Source: a virus
Direction: 5' to 3' (one strand)
IMG/VR virus record: IMGVR_UViG_3300030329_004607
Span: 1-52,775 of that record
Length of the DNA stretch: 52,775 nucleotides
The notes under the pieces were generated by a model. It had not been told where the DNA came from and ran no database searches. It saw only the letters and a list, made by a program, of their open reading frames with translations. Position numbers and translations under genes: made by a program. Shown here in pieces: positions 6,676-13,228 of the stretch; the first letter of the stretch is position 1; the number at the start of each line of letters is the position of its first letter.

Positions 6676-6949
6676 AGAATATAAGTTTCATTGTAATGGC
6701 TGTCAAAAACCTGATAAAGACTTTCCAAATAGGTTTCAAGACTATGAGGTAGGTAAAGAAATACATAACTGTCCACCTGTTACTGAACACAGGTGGGCAA
6801 GAAGGGATATATATGCTATCTATACAGGGCTATATTGTGATGATTGCTATAATAGTGGAGATTCTGATAAATATCCATACAGAAAAGATAGCTATGCTAA
6901 AGACTTGGAATTTGGAGAACATATATATCCAGAAGAAGAGAGGTATTAA
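6665..6949 (+). CDS. Cysteine-rich putative zinc-binding protein (94 aa)
   Basis: CNGC near the N-terminus and CDDC (GLYCDDCYNSGD) in the second half form a split two-pair cysteine pattern consistent with a zinc ribbon. The start is uncertain: ATGs at 6656, 6665 and 6668 are in frame, none with a clear Shine-Dalgarno site, and all overlap the previous gene's end, so coupled translation is likely. The many Asp/Tyr residues in the C-terminal half are unusual for DNA-binding ribbons. Confidence 0.6.
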   Translation: MMNEEYKFHCNGCQKPDKDFPNRFQDYEVGKEIHNCPPVTEHRWARRDIYAIYTGLYCDDCYNSGDSDKYPYRKDSYAKDLEFGEHIYPEEERY

Positions 6950-6951
6950 AT

Positions 6952-7098
6952 ATGGGTAAGATGAAAAGACTATGGGAGTGGTTTCAAGAAAATGAAAATA
7001 AAATAAACAAGAAAGGGGATGATGGATTTAATAATATATATGATATTTATCTTCATAATAGCAAACATAATAATGGAAATAAGAAAGGGGTAAAATGA
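6952..7098 (+). CDS. Small basic protein (48 aa)
   Basis: MGKMKRLWEWFQENENKINKKGDDGFNNIYDIYLHNSKHNNGNKKGVK. It ends ATGA, overlapping the next start. Low complexity and high Asn/Lys make this a weak call. A hydrophobic 24-residue frame overlaps its second half (7019-7093), so either reading, or both, could be the real product. Confidence 0.45.
   Translation: MGKMKRLWEWFQENENKINKKGDDGFNNIYDIYLHNSKHNNGNKKGVK
7019..7093 (+). CDS. Possible 24-residue membrane peptide in an overlapping frame
   Basis: MMDLIIYMIFIFIIANIIMEIRKG is a near-perfect single transmembrane helix with a positively charged end. AAGAAAGGGG lies immediately before the paired ATGs, though the spacing is short. It sits in a different frame within the 48-residue gene. 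Confidence 0.35.
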   Translation: MMDLIIYMIFIFIIANIIMEIRKG

Positions 7099-7334
7099 TA
7101 CAGTTTGAATACAATAATACAATGAAGAGATATGATGTTAAAGTACCATATAATCTTGCTGAAGAAAAACAAGAAATGGTAGTAGTTGCATCAATATCTG
7201 AACAAAGTAAACTAAACTTACTCAGAGAATTGTCAATACCATTAGTTAGACAAATATTACTTAATTGGGATGAATATGAACATCAGATGTCAAGAGAGTT
7301 TGATGATTTGTTTGAAGAGAAAGGAGAAAAATAA
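7095..7334 (+). CDS. Small early protein of unknown function (79 aa)
   Basis: A predicted beta N-terminus (FEYNNTMKRYDVKVPYN, MVVVASIS) and a helical acidic C-terminus (FDDLFEEKGEK). The ATG overlaps the stop of the 48-residue gene (ATGA) after GAAAGGGG. It ends TAATG, overlapping the next gene's start. No family is recognised. Confidence 0.65.
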   Translation: MIQFEYNNTMKRYDVKVPYNLAEEKQEMVVVASISEQSKLNLLRELSIPLVRQILLNWDEYEHQMSREFDDLFEEKGEK

Positions 7335-7840
7335 TGGGATTTGATTTATATGGAATGAAACCAGAAGCAAATACACCTGAACCTGAATGGACTAAAGGTG
7401 ACCCTTATATTTCAACTGATATAGAGGGTATAATGCAAGTTGACCCACAGGTAAAAGAAGAATATGATGACTATATAAAAGAAAAAATAAAATGGCAGGA
7501 AGTAAATGGTGGTGCATACTTTAGAAGTAATGTATGGTACTGGAGACCTTTATGGGAATTTGTTTGCACAGTTTGTAATAATGTACTTACATATGATGAT
7601 TATAAAAAAGGTAATTGGAATGATGGTCATAAAATAAGTAAAACAAAAACTAAACGAATAGCAAGCAGATTAAGAGTATTATTAAACAATGGTACAGTTA
7701 ATTCTTATGAAAGATTTCATAAAGAGTGTAAAGATGAGCTTGATGACAAAAACTGGGACAAAAGCTACCCATTTAGCGTAGAGCACGTCAAAGAATTTGA
7801 AAGGTTCTGTGAGAAATCTGGAGGCTTTGAAATACATTAA
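7334..7840 (+). CDS. MGFDLYG-type phage protein (168 aa)
   Basis: Begins MGFDLYGMKPE and contains GAYFRSNVWYWRPLWEFV, the hallmark of a widespread phage hypothetical family known from many dsDNA phages and of unknown function. The central CTVC is the only cysteine pair. The C-terminus is helical with many aromatic residues. GAAAGGAG precedes the ATG. Confidence 0.75.
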   Translation: MGFDLYGMKPEANTPEPEWTKGDPYISTDIEGIMQVDPQVKEEYDDYIKEKIKWQEVNGGAYFRSNVWYWRPLWEFVCTVCNNVLTYDDYKKGNWNDGHKISKTKTKRIASRLRVLLNNGTVNSYERFHKECKDELDDKNWDKSYPFSVEHVKEFERFCEKSGGFEIH

Positions 7841-7853
7841 ATAACTAATAATT

Positions 7854-7928
7854 AAGGGGGTGGGCTTGTAGGCTGGTTACCTACTGCAAGTGTTTTGTAT
7901 TTCCTTGCACCTTTCTACCCACCCTCTT
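7854..7928 (+). ncRNA. Three-way-junction RNA leader or terminator
   Basis: An outer stem pairs GGGGGTGGG (7856-7864) with CCCACCCTC (7918-7926) and can be extended by two A-T pairs. Inside are two clean hairpins, GTAGG/CCTAC (7868-7884) and TGCAAG/CTTGCA (7885-7909). The 3' side runs into TTTT. It ends 20 bases before the homing endonuclease start. It could be a terminator for the upstream cluster, a regulated leader, or a transported element; no known riboswitch consensus is recognised. Confidence 0.65.
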
Positions 7929-7949
7929 TTAACTGAAAGGAGAAAAATA

Positions 7950-8960
7950 ATGATTGTCTATAAAGTAACAAACTGTGTAAATAATAAAGTTTATATTTGT
8001 GTGTCTGGTTACTCAATAAACCATGCTAAATCTTGTAAGATTTCTGAAGCGATGTCAAAACCAAGAAAAATGAAACTAAAAGATGCCTACACTGGAAAAT
8101 CACCATTCAGTAAAGCAATACTTAGATATGGAGAGCATAATTTTAAATTTGAGCTACTACATAGTCGTGTATCAAAGAAAAGGGCTTATGATTTAAAAAA
8201 GAAATATATCAAAGAGTATGATGCTATGAATCCTAAATATGGATATAATTGTACAACTGGGGGATTGGAATCATTTAAAAATGCAAACCATGTTATTGAT
8301 AGATTAACTGTGGCACATACAGGAAAAAAACAGCCTGATTCTTATGTAAAACTTATGAAAGCAAGGGTGGGAGAGTTAAATCCTTGTTTTGGAATTAAGC
8401 ATTCAAAACAATCACGAGAGAATATGAGGAAGGGACAACTAAACTCCAACTATGTCCAATCAGAGGAAACTAAAAAAAGAAAAAGTGAAACAATGAAAAG
8501 AAGATGGCAAGAGCCAGAGGTTATTAAAAAGATGGCAAAACGTAAAAGGGGAGAGGTAACAGAGGAAACTCGTAAAAAGTTAAGCAAAGCAAGTAGTGGT
8601 AAAAATAATGCTATGTATGGTAAAACAGGAGCATTGAATCCTAATTATGGCAAATCAACCCCTCAGTGGCATAAAGATATAATTTCTAAGAAAAACAAAG
8701 AACATGCAAAAAAGAGAAGAGAGCTTTTAATAAAGAAATATAGCCAAAGAACAGAAAAAAAATGTACGCAGTGCGGTAAGGTTAAATCTGTAAATGATTT
8801 TTATAAAAGCTATAACAATGGCATTGATCCTATTACAGCAAGATGTAAACCTTGTGAAAAAATTAGGACGAGAGAAAAATATTATAGATTGCGATCACCA
8901 AATAAAGTTAAAAATCGTTATGGCAAGTTAATTAAAGACATTATAAAGGAGAATAAGTGA
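7950..8960 (+). CDS. GIY-YIG homing endonuclease with NUMOD repeats
   Basis: 336 residues; the ATG at 7950 follows GAAAGGAG. The N-terminus IVYKVTNCVNNKVYIC is a degenerate GIY-YIG motif, in which GIY has become IVY and YIG has become YIC. Residues about 140-245 hold NUMOD3-type DNA-binding repeats (GELNPCFGIKHSKQSREN and GKNNAMYGKTGALNPNYGKS). A C-terminal zinc finger CTQCG...CKPC follows at about 272-312. Such free-standing enzymes spread by cutting related phage DNA. The altered catalytic signature may reduce activity. The gene ends GTGA, overlapping the next gene. Confidence 0.85.
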   Translation: MIVYKVTNCVNNKVYICVSGYSINHAKSCKISEAMSKPRKMKLKDAYTGKSPFSKAILRYGEHNFKFELLHSRVSKKRAYDLKKKYIKEYDAMNPKYGYNCTTGGLESFKNANHVIDRLTVAHTGKKQPDSYVKLMKARVGELNPCFGIKHSKQSRENMRKGQLNSNYVQSEETKKRKSETMKRRWQEPEVIKKMAKRKRGEVTEETRKKLSKASSGKNNAMYGKTGALNPNYGKSTPQWHKDIISKKNKEHAKKRRELLIKKYSQRTEKKCTQCGKVKSVNDFYKSYNNGIDPITARCKPCEKIRTREKYYRLRSPNKVKNRYGKLIKDIIKENK

Positions 8961-9232
8961 AAATAATAACTAAAGATACTGCTAGAAAATATATATATGA
9001 AAGTAGTGGGAAAATATTTGCTGCTGTATTTACAAAGAAAAATGGAGAGAAAAGAAAGATGGTATGCAGACAAGGTGTAGCTAAATATGTTACAGGAAAA
9101 GGACTAAAGTTTAAGCCAGAAGAAAGAAATCTCATTGGTGTATTTGATATGCATAAGAAAGCATACAGATTTATCAATGTAAAGACACTACAGTCTCTTA
9201 AAGTGAAAGGCAAAGAATACAAAGTTACTTGA
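8957..9232 (+). CDS. SH3-fold phage protein (WYL_2/DUF2693-like)
   Basis: 91 residues with a GTG start overlapping the endonuclease stop. The pattern KIFAAVFTKKNGEKRKMVCRQGV, followed by the phrase LIGVFDMHKKAYRFINVKTLQSLKVKGKEYKV, is characteristic of small phage proteins of the SH3-like beta-barrel WYL_2 family. They are assumed to bind nucleic acid or regulate, but their biochemical role is unknown. No partner is evident here. Confidence 0.75.
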   Translation: MKIITKDTARKYIYESSGKIFAAVFTKKNGEKRKMVCRQGVAKYVTGKGLKFKPEERNLIGVFDMHKKAYRFINVKTLQSLKVKGKEYKVT

Positions 9233-9258
9233 GACAATAGTGAGACAAAAGTGATACT
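9229..9258 (+). promoter_or_regulatory. Operator-like triple repeat over a promoter
   Basis: TGAGAC (9230), TGAGAC (9241) and TGATAC (9252) are spaced exactly 11 bases apart, about one helical turn. They overlap a possible promoter: TTGAGA at 9229, an 18-base spacer and GATACT at 9253. They lie 110 bases ahead of the ribbon-helix-helix gene, so autoregulation is a reasonable inference. Confidence 0.5.
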
Positions 9259-9365
9259 CTCTTCGATATAAAAAAATATTTAATATATTTATAAAAATAT
9301 TTAGGTGGTATCAAATAATGTAATGTAAATTTTAACATCATCAAAAATGAGATTATAGGAGACTT

Positions 9366-9518
9366 ATGAGAGAAAATAATAATGAAAGGGAATTTTCACA
9401 TTTCCAATTCAAAGTACCGCACAAACTATGGAATAAATTCAAAATAAAGTCCATTAAAGACAATAGCCCTACGTATAGAGAGAAACTTATCGAATTGATA
9501 GAAAACTACGTAGGATAA
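9366..9518 (+). CDS. Ribbon-helix-helix regulator candidate (50 aa)
   Basis: A short charged start is followed by the strand FQFKVPHKLWNKF, a helix-turn KSIKDNSPTYREKLIELIENYV, and nothing more. This matches the beta-helix-helix layout of Arc/MetJ-type repressors, which dimerise and read DNA with the paired strand. ATAGGAG precedes the ATG. It stands directly ahead of the Cas4-like nuclease, with an upstream phased repeat that could be its operator. Confidence 0.6.
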   Translation: MRENNNEREFSHFQFKVPHKLWNKFKIKSIKDNSPTYREKLIELIENYVG

Positions 9519-9521
9519 GCT

Positions 9522-10346
9522 ATGTTTGAGGAAATTTATCAAGAATATTTATTACATAAAAACGAAGAAAACAGAAAAAAAAGATATGATGGTAAGGAAA
9601 GCTGGTATCATGCAAGTGGAGCAGGATTCTGTTCTCGCAAACTTTATTATCAATCTGTAGAAAAAGCAAAGCCTACAAATCCTTCAAAAAAAGCAAATAT
9701 GAGAATCATGAGAATGGGAACTTTGATTCATAAAGATTTTGAGGAAGCTTTAATATATTATAATAATATAAATAATAATAATATAAATAAAGAATACTTT
9801 AATACAGTTAATATCGCTGAACAGAGTGCAAAGGAATTTGCGGTGGAAAGGATTGAAAATATAGTAACCGAAGAAGAAATCAAACTACCTGAGTTCAATG
9901 TTAGAGGTTTTTATGATGTACTTTTGCAAACTTCTTCGGCAGACAATCAGAAGGCTAACAGGCTATATGATGTAAAAACAATATCTAATTGGGGATTCAG
10001 ACAGAAATTTAAACCAACAAAAGGATTTTCATCAGAAAATAGAAATCATTTCTTGCAAATTGGGACTTATGGGTTAGCAGTTAAAGAGAAATATGGCTCA
10101 CTAGACAGCATGGGAATTATTTATTATAACAAAGATAATTCTTCAATGCATTCTCAGAGCGTTCCAATGAAATATTTGGACACAGCAAGAAGATATTGGT
10201 TTTCTATTAAAGAAGAGCATGATAAAGGATTACCACCTTTTCAGCTTGGAGTATCACCAGCTTATTTCTGGTGCTGTGAAAAGTATTGTGAGTTTAAAGA
10301 TCACTGCAATCCACCTAACTTTAAAAGAAATAAGGAGATAAGATGA
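9522..10346 (+). CDS. Cas4-like PD-(D/E)XK exonuclease with Fe-S cysteines
   Basis: 274 residues. C37 (GFCSRKLYY), H70 (GTLIHKDFE), D132 (RGFYDV), D150 and K152 (YDVKT) and the QxxxY-type LQIGTY at 179-183 give the RecB/Cas4 nuclease core. C251, C252, C256 and C262 at the end (CCEKYCEFKDHC) with C37 would hold an iron-sulfur cluster. In phages such enzymes resect ends for the neighbouring annealing protein. Residues 83-91 are an Asn-rich insert encoded by an ATA/AAT tract, part of which recurs with the decayed copy at 2808-2912. Confidence 0.83.
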   Translation: MFEEIYQEYLLHKNEENRKKRYDGKESWYHASGAGFCSRKLYYQSVEKAKPTNPSKKANMRIMRMGTLIHKDFEEALIYYNNINNNNINKEYFNTVNIAEQSAKEFAVERIENIVTEEEIKLPEFNVRGFYDVLLQTSSADNQKANRLYDVKTISNWGFRQKFKPTKGFSSENRNHFLQIGTYGLAVKEKYGSLDSMGIIYYNKDNSSMHSQSVPMKYLDTARRYWFSIKEEHDKGLPPFQLGVSPAYFWCCEKYCEFKDHCNPPNFKRNKEIR

Positions 10347-10594
10347 GTAAACTAAATGATTTTATGTTGCAATTTGGCGCAGATAAATTCATGCATTTTG
10401 CAGGTGGTGCATGTGTAATGGCTATCACTAACAGTTGGATAATGCTTGGAATAGTGGCGATAGGTAAGGAAATTTACGATTACAAGGATTATGGGCTATT
10501 TAGTAAGGCTGACGTAATTGCTACTGTTTTAGGTGGGCTATTTGCCTATTTTGCAGCAATTTGTTGGAAACTATTACCATTCACATTAGTTTAA
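10343..10594 (+). CDS. Small two-span membrane protein, VanZ/YfiM-like (83 aa)
   Basis: ADKFMHFAGGACVMAI, then GKEIYDYKDYGLFSKADVIATVLGGL, then a final hydrophobic helix. The DK..HF, GKE..D and D...T..GG signatures are those of small phage VanZ or YfiM-like membrane proteins whose role is not settled. Its ATG overlaps the nuclease stop (ATGA). Its place in the replication arm makes a lysis role less likely. Confidence 0.65.
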   Translation: MSKLNDFMLQFGADKFMHFAGGACVMAITNSWIMLGIVAIGKEIYDYKDYGLFSKADVIATVLGGLFAYFAAICWKLLPFTLV

Positions 10595-10603
10595 GGAGAT
10601 TTA

Positions 10604-10858
10604 ATGAGAGACTTACCATTAATGTATGGCAGTGGATCAAGGCTAATGATCATTAATATTTATAAAGAGCAGTTAAGTAAGTTTGAGAAAATAGGGTTAG
10701 GTAATTATACTGAGCATAATACTTTAATAACAGAAAAGTTAATTAAAACTACTGAAAAGCGTTTAGCTCAACTATCTACTGCCTATGAGGCATCTTTAAC
10801 GCCAGCTGCTGAACTTTGGAGAAGAAAAAGAGATGAAGGAGAGATGTATGACAGATAA
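10604..10858 (+). CDS. Small helical protein (84 aa)
   Basis: MRDLPLMYGSGSRLMIINIYKEQLSKFEKIGLGN followed by a long helix (EKLIKTTEKRLAQLSTAYEASL) with a charged tail. There is a good Shine-Dalgarno site (AAGGAGA) and its end overlaps the annealing-protein start by 11 bases, so it probably belongs to that operon. No family is recognised; an adaptor or inhibitor role is possible. Confidence 0.6.
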   Translation: MRDLPLMYGSGSRLMIINIYKEQLSKFEKIGLGNYTEHNTLITEKLIKTTEKRLAQLSTAYEASLTPAAELWRRKRDEGEMYDR

Positions 10859-11396
10859 AACAAACTACTTTGTAGAATTAGATAGAGTAGACGTAACAAA
10901 ACACATAGAAAAGAAAGGTAGATTTAGCTACCTTAGTTGGACATTTGCAGTTAGAGAATTAAAAACATTACATCCAACTGCTACTTGGACAATACATGAA
11001 TGGGAAGGTGTTCCGTTCATTAAGACTGAATGTGGCTATTTTGTAAAGGTTACTGTGGACGTAGATGGTATTGAAATGACTCAAGTACATCCAGTTTTAG
11101 ATAATGCAAATAAATCTGTTGAACAGCCAAATGCTTTTCAAATAAATACAAGCATTCAAAGATGCTTAACTAAGGCAATAGCACTACATGGTCTTGGTAT
11201 TCATATTTATGCAGGTGAAGATTTACCTCAAGTAACACCGCTTGATAATTTGCAAAAAAAAGAATTATTTAATGTTTTAGAAACTCGTAAGGCTGATAAA
11301 AAACTTACAGATAAAGTTATAGAACAAATAAATAATGGAACAATAAACCAGAGTAATTATCTTGATGCAATGAAACATTACTCTACAAATGGGTAA
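10848..11396 (+). CDS. Sak3-type single-strand annealing protein (DUF1071-like)
   Basis: 182 residues. The N-terminal VDVTKHIEKKGRFSYLSWTFAVRELKTLHPTATW and the central QINTSIQRCLTKAIALHGLGIHIYAGEDLP are the hallmark of the Sak/DUF1071 family of phage recombinases. It should anneal single strands made by the adjacent Cas4-like nuclease, together with the SSB-like protein that follows. The ATG at 10848 after GAAGGAGAG is preferred over the upstream in-frame one at 10833. Confidence 0.85.
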   Translation: MTDKTNYFVELDRVDVTKHIEKKGRFSYLSWTFAVRELKTLHPTATWTIHEWEGVPFIKTECGYFVKVTVDVDGIEMTQVHPVLDNANKSVEQPNAFQINTSIQRCLTKAIALHGLGIHIYAGEDLPQVTPLDNLQKKELFNVLETRKADKKLTDKVIEQINNGTINQSNYLDAMKHYSTNG

Positions 11397-11406
11397 GGAG
11401 AAAAAT

Positions 11407-12036
11407 ATGTCAACAATGACTGAAACACTAAAAGATGAGGCTTTATTTATTCCAAGTGAAGCCAATAATTCAAATAATAAACCAGAATATATTCCTAAGA
11501 CATCAGGAGATTATTTAGGTCATATTGTAGATGCTAGAACAATAACAAGGGAATTTCAGAAAGATGGAAGAACCTTTAAAGCACGTATATTTAACTTTAA
11601 AATACATGTTGCACCTGAAAACAAAGGAATGACGTATACTATTACAAGTAGTGATGGTTCAAGCAAAGATGTTACTGGTGAACATTATGTTGATTGGACT
11701 ATAATAGCTGATGGTGTATTTAGATTTTTAGAGCCAGGACATGAAGATTCTTTTGAATCTAATGCAGAGGGAAATAAAAAATACTTAATGTTTTGTGAAT
11801 CTCTTGGCATGGAAATTAAAACTGAAGATAGAACTGTTAATGATCGTACTGTAAGAGTTCAGATTCTTCCAGATTTAAAAGAAGAAGATTTAAATGGTAC
11901 TCCTGTAATTGCTGTTGTTGGACGTGGTAAAGATTGGGTTAATGATGAGGGAAAAACAAGGAGATCATGGAGATGTAAGTTTACTAAAAGATGGGCAGAA
12001 GGAAAGAGGTTACAAACTGATGATCTTCCGTTCTAA
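11407..12036 (+). CDS. SSB-like DNA-binding protein with DDLPF tail
   Basis: 209 residues; GGAG lies eight bases before the ATG at 11407. The body is beta-rich as in OB folds (GDYLGHIVDARTITREF, ARIFNFKIHV, YVDWTII) and the last residues are TDDLPF, almost identical to the DDIPF tip that bacterial SSB uses to dock its partners. It directly follows the annealing protein, as single-strand binders commonly do. It differs from E. coli SSB, so the exact family is not certain. The bases coding for DDLPF also supply the ATG of the next gene. Confidence 0.75.
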   Translation: MSTMTETLKDEALFIPSEANNSNNKPEYIPKTSGDYLGHIVDARTITREFQKDGRTFKARIFNFKIHVAPENKGMTYTITSSDGSSKDVTGEHYVDWTIIADGVFRFLEPGHEDSFESNAEGNKKYLMFCESLGMEIKTEDRTVNDRTVRVQILPDLKEEDLNGTPVIAVVGRGKDWVNDEGKTRRSWRCKFTKRWAEGKRLQTDDLPF

Positions 12037-12154
12037 TTTAAAAAAGACCATTGCAAGATTTCTTGTTAGAGGTCTTAGACGTAGACCAAATTCTGTTGCA
12101 AAGTTTTTAAACATAAGTAGAGCAACAGTTTATAGGTACATTAAGAATTCGTAA
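12020..12154 (+). CDS. Small helix-turn-helix protein (44 aa)
   Basis: MIFRSNLKKTIARFLVRGLRR followed by PNSVAKFLNISRATVYRYIKNS, a textbook resolvase-type helix-turn-helix, with no further domain. The ATG lies inside the SSB gene's last codons; AGAGG is about 11 bases upstream. It could be a truncated protein or the first exon of a split gene: the non-coding structured region starts immediately after its stop. Confidence 0.65.
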   Translation: MIFRSNLKKTIARFLVRGLRRRPNSVAKFLNISRATVYRYIKNS

Positions 12155-12423
12155 TGCATGATGGTGATCATTTACGCTAATCTTGATTCATGCTAGAGAC
12201 GAATACTGGCTGAAAGTTGCAGTATAAAAACTTCAATATATTTGAGGACTTTTACAAGAGGCATCAGAAAGGGTGTCTTGGTAGAAAGTCTCCGAAGATT
12301 GAAACCTTAACAAGTATTAGTCCTCAATGAAATTTAACAATGAGATGAGCAGGTACGCTTCCTTTATATTGACCTTAATGAGCTATCCGCACAATACCTA
12401 CACAGCTACCTGCTCTATTCTCA
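12155..12423 (+). ncRNA. Highly structured RNA, group I intron-like candidate
   Basis: 269 bases with no gene and many pairings. These include GCATGA/TCATGC (12156-12193), ATACTG/CAGTAT (12203-12225), the long-range TTGAGGACT/AGTCCTCAA (12242-12250 with 12319-12327) enclosing CAAGA/TCTTG and AGTCT/AGATT hairpins, and GAGCAGGTA/TACCTGCTC (12347-12355 with 12407-12415) extended by TGAGA/TCTCA. GAGAC at 12196 can pair with GTCTC at 12288 to form a pseudoknot with the TTGAGGACT helix, the topology of P3/P7 in group I introns. The stretch AGTATTAGTC resembles the P7 strand of phage introns. No match could be tested here. Confidence 0.55.
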
Positions 12424-12558
12424 ATGACTGAAGAATTTTTAGAAATAATAAGAAATCTTTTACGAGAAAATAATGAATTAAAAAAAAGATTGAGTGTAAT
12501 GGAAGAAATATTGCATTCATATTTGCCAATAATAGAAAAGGAGAAAAAAGATGGGTAG
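12424..12558 (+). CDS. Small coiled-coil protein or second exon (44 aa)
   Basis: MTEEFLEIIRNLLRENNELKKRLSVMEEILHSYLPIIEKEKKDG, a clear leucine-zipper-like coil. No Shine-Dalgarno sequence is present: the ATG follows directly on the last strand of the TGAGA/TCTCA helix. Either translation is controlled by the RNA structure, or this is the 3' exon of a gene whose 5' part is the HTH peptide at 12020. The stop overlaps the start of the next gene by eight bases. Confidence 0.55.
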   Translation: MTEEFLEIIRNLLRENNELKKRLSVMEEILHSYLPIIEKEKKDG

Positions 12559-12775
12559 AGCAATAGACATGGAAAACAGACAAGATGATTTTGATCGTAG
12601 ATTAAAACTTGTCGAAGGTGCATTAGAAGAACTTGTTCAGACAAAGATACATCATGTAGATTTACATGAGAGCACAAAAGAGGTTCTAAGTAAATCAACT
12701 GAAATAAAGCCAGACGAAACATTTGAAAAACCTAAAGCAAAGAAAAGAGCTAAAGCAAAAGCAGAGAGTGCCTAA
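12551..12775 (+). CDS. Small coiled-coil protein with basic tail (74 aa)
   Basis: The N-terminal part DMENRQDDFDRRLKLVEGALEELVQTK is a coiled coil; the C-terminus EKPKAKKRAKAKAESA is Lys/Ala-rich, as in DNA-binding tails. AAAAGGAG precedes the ATG. It probably follows the 44-residue coil in one message. Confidence 0.7.
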   Translation: MGRAIDMENRQDDFDRRLKLVEGALEELVQTKIHHVDLHESTKEVLSKSTEIKPDETFEKPKAKKRAKAKAESA

Positions 12776-12905
12776 AAGTCCAGCACAAAAGATTAGAGAT
12801 TACTTTATAAAGAAATATGGCAGCACAAAGGATATATTTATTAGAAAAAAAACCTCTGGGAGTATACAGGTGTCAGAGGTGCGGAGAAAACACAAAGAAA
12901 AGTAA
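12768..12905 (+). CDS. Small protein that may be frameshifted into the next gene (45 aa)
   Basis: A GTG start inside the previous stop region, then MPKSPAQKIRDYFIKKYGSTKDIFIRKK. The first 28 residues look like real protein, whereas the rest turns into charged low-quality sequence exactly where an A8 tract (12845-12852) occurs. Skipping one A joins the sequence to the zinc-ribbon frame that starts at 12817. The true product may therefore be one longer protein. Confidence 0.4.
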   Translation: MPKSPAQKIRDYFIKKYGSTKDIFIRKKTSGSIQVSEVRRKHKEK

Positions 12906-13053
12906 ATTTATCTGGAAGAGTTGGTTCTCTAATCATGAAAGCATAATATGTAGAGAGTGTGCCTATAAGGAATCATTTGGCACAAAAAATATTAAACAAG
13001 CAAAGAAAGAACGAATACTTGAAACGAAAAGCATTAACCAAAAAAGAGATTGA
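12817..13053 (+). CDS. Zinc-ribbon protein (78 aa, or longer if frameshifted)
   Basis: VYRCQRCGENTKKSKFIWKSWFSNHESIICRECAYKE holds the pattern CxxC-N-CxxC, a zinc ribbon of HNH-like or DksA-like style. The ATG at 12817 has only a poor ribosome site, and an in-frame TAA occurs nine bases before it, so the start is weak. The A8 tract near codon 10 may join it to the frame that begins at 12768. Confidence 0.6.
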   Translation: MAAQRIYLLEKKPLGVYRCQRCGENTKKSKFIWKSWFSNHESIICRECAYKESFGTKNIKQAKKERILETKSINQKRD

Positions 13054-13228
13054 ACAGGCAATTAACGGACTCAGTAATAATGATCAGTATATTCATAATA
13101 AATTACTACAGATAGATAGTCTTTTTGGCTTATATTTAGAGTACAGAAAAGAAACTGAAAAGTTTAATGAGTACGTCAATTCAAGGGCAAAAGAGTTTGA
13201 GCAAAAACAATCTGAAAATAAAAAGTGA
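12959..13228 (+). CDS. Small helical protein (up to 89 aa), start uncertain
   Basis: Core LTKKEIEQAINGLSNNDQYIHNKLLQIDSLFGLYLEYRKETEKFNEYV, an acidic helix-rich protein with a Lys/Glu tail. The GTG at 12959 would overlap the zinc-ribbon gene by 95 bases; the TTG at 13019 would reduce the overlap. No family is recognised; small phage proteins of this shape are often adaptor-like. Confidence 0.55.
   Translation: MPIRNHLAQKILNKQRKNEYLKRKALTKKEIEQAINGLSNNDQYIHNKLLQIDSLFGLYLEYRKETEKFNEYVNSRAKEFEQKQSENKK

Noticed and set aside
9522-10346. Cas4-like nuclease as part of a CRISPR system
   Set aside because: There is no Cas1/Cas2 or array; its neighbours are annealing and SSB-like proteins, the normal phage recombination context.
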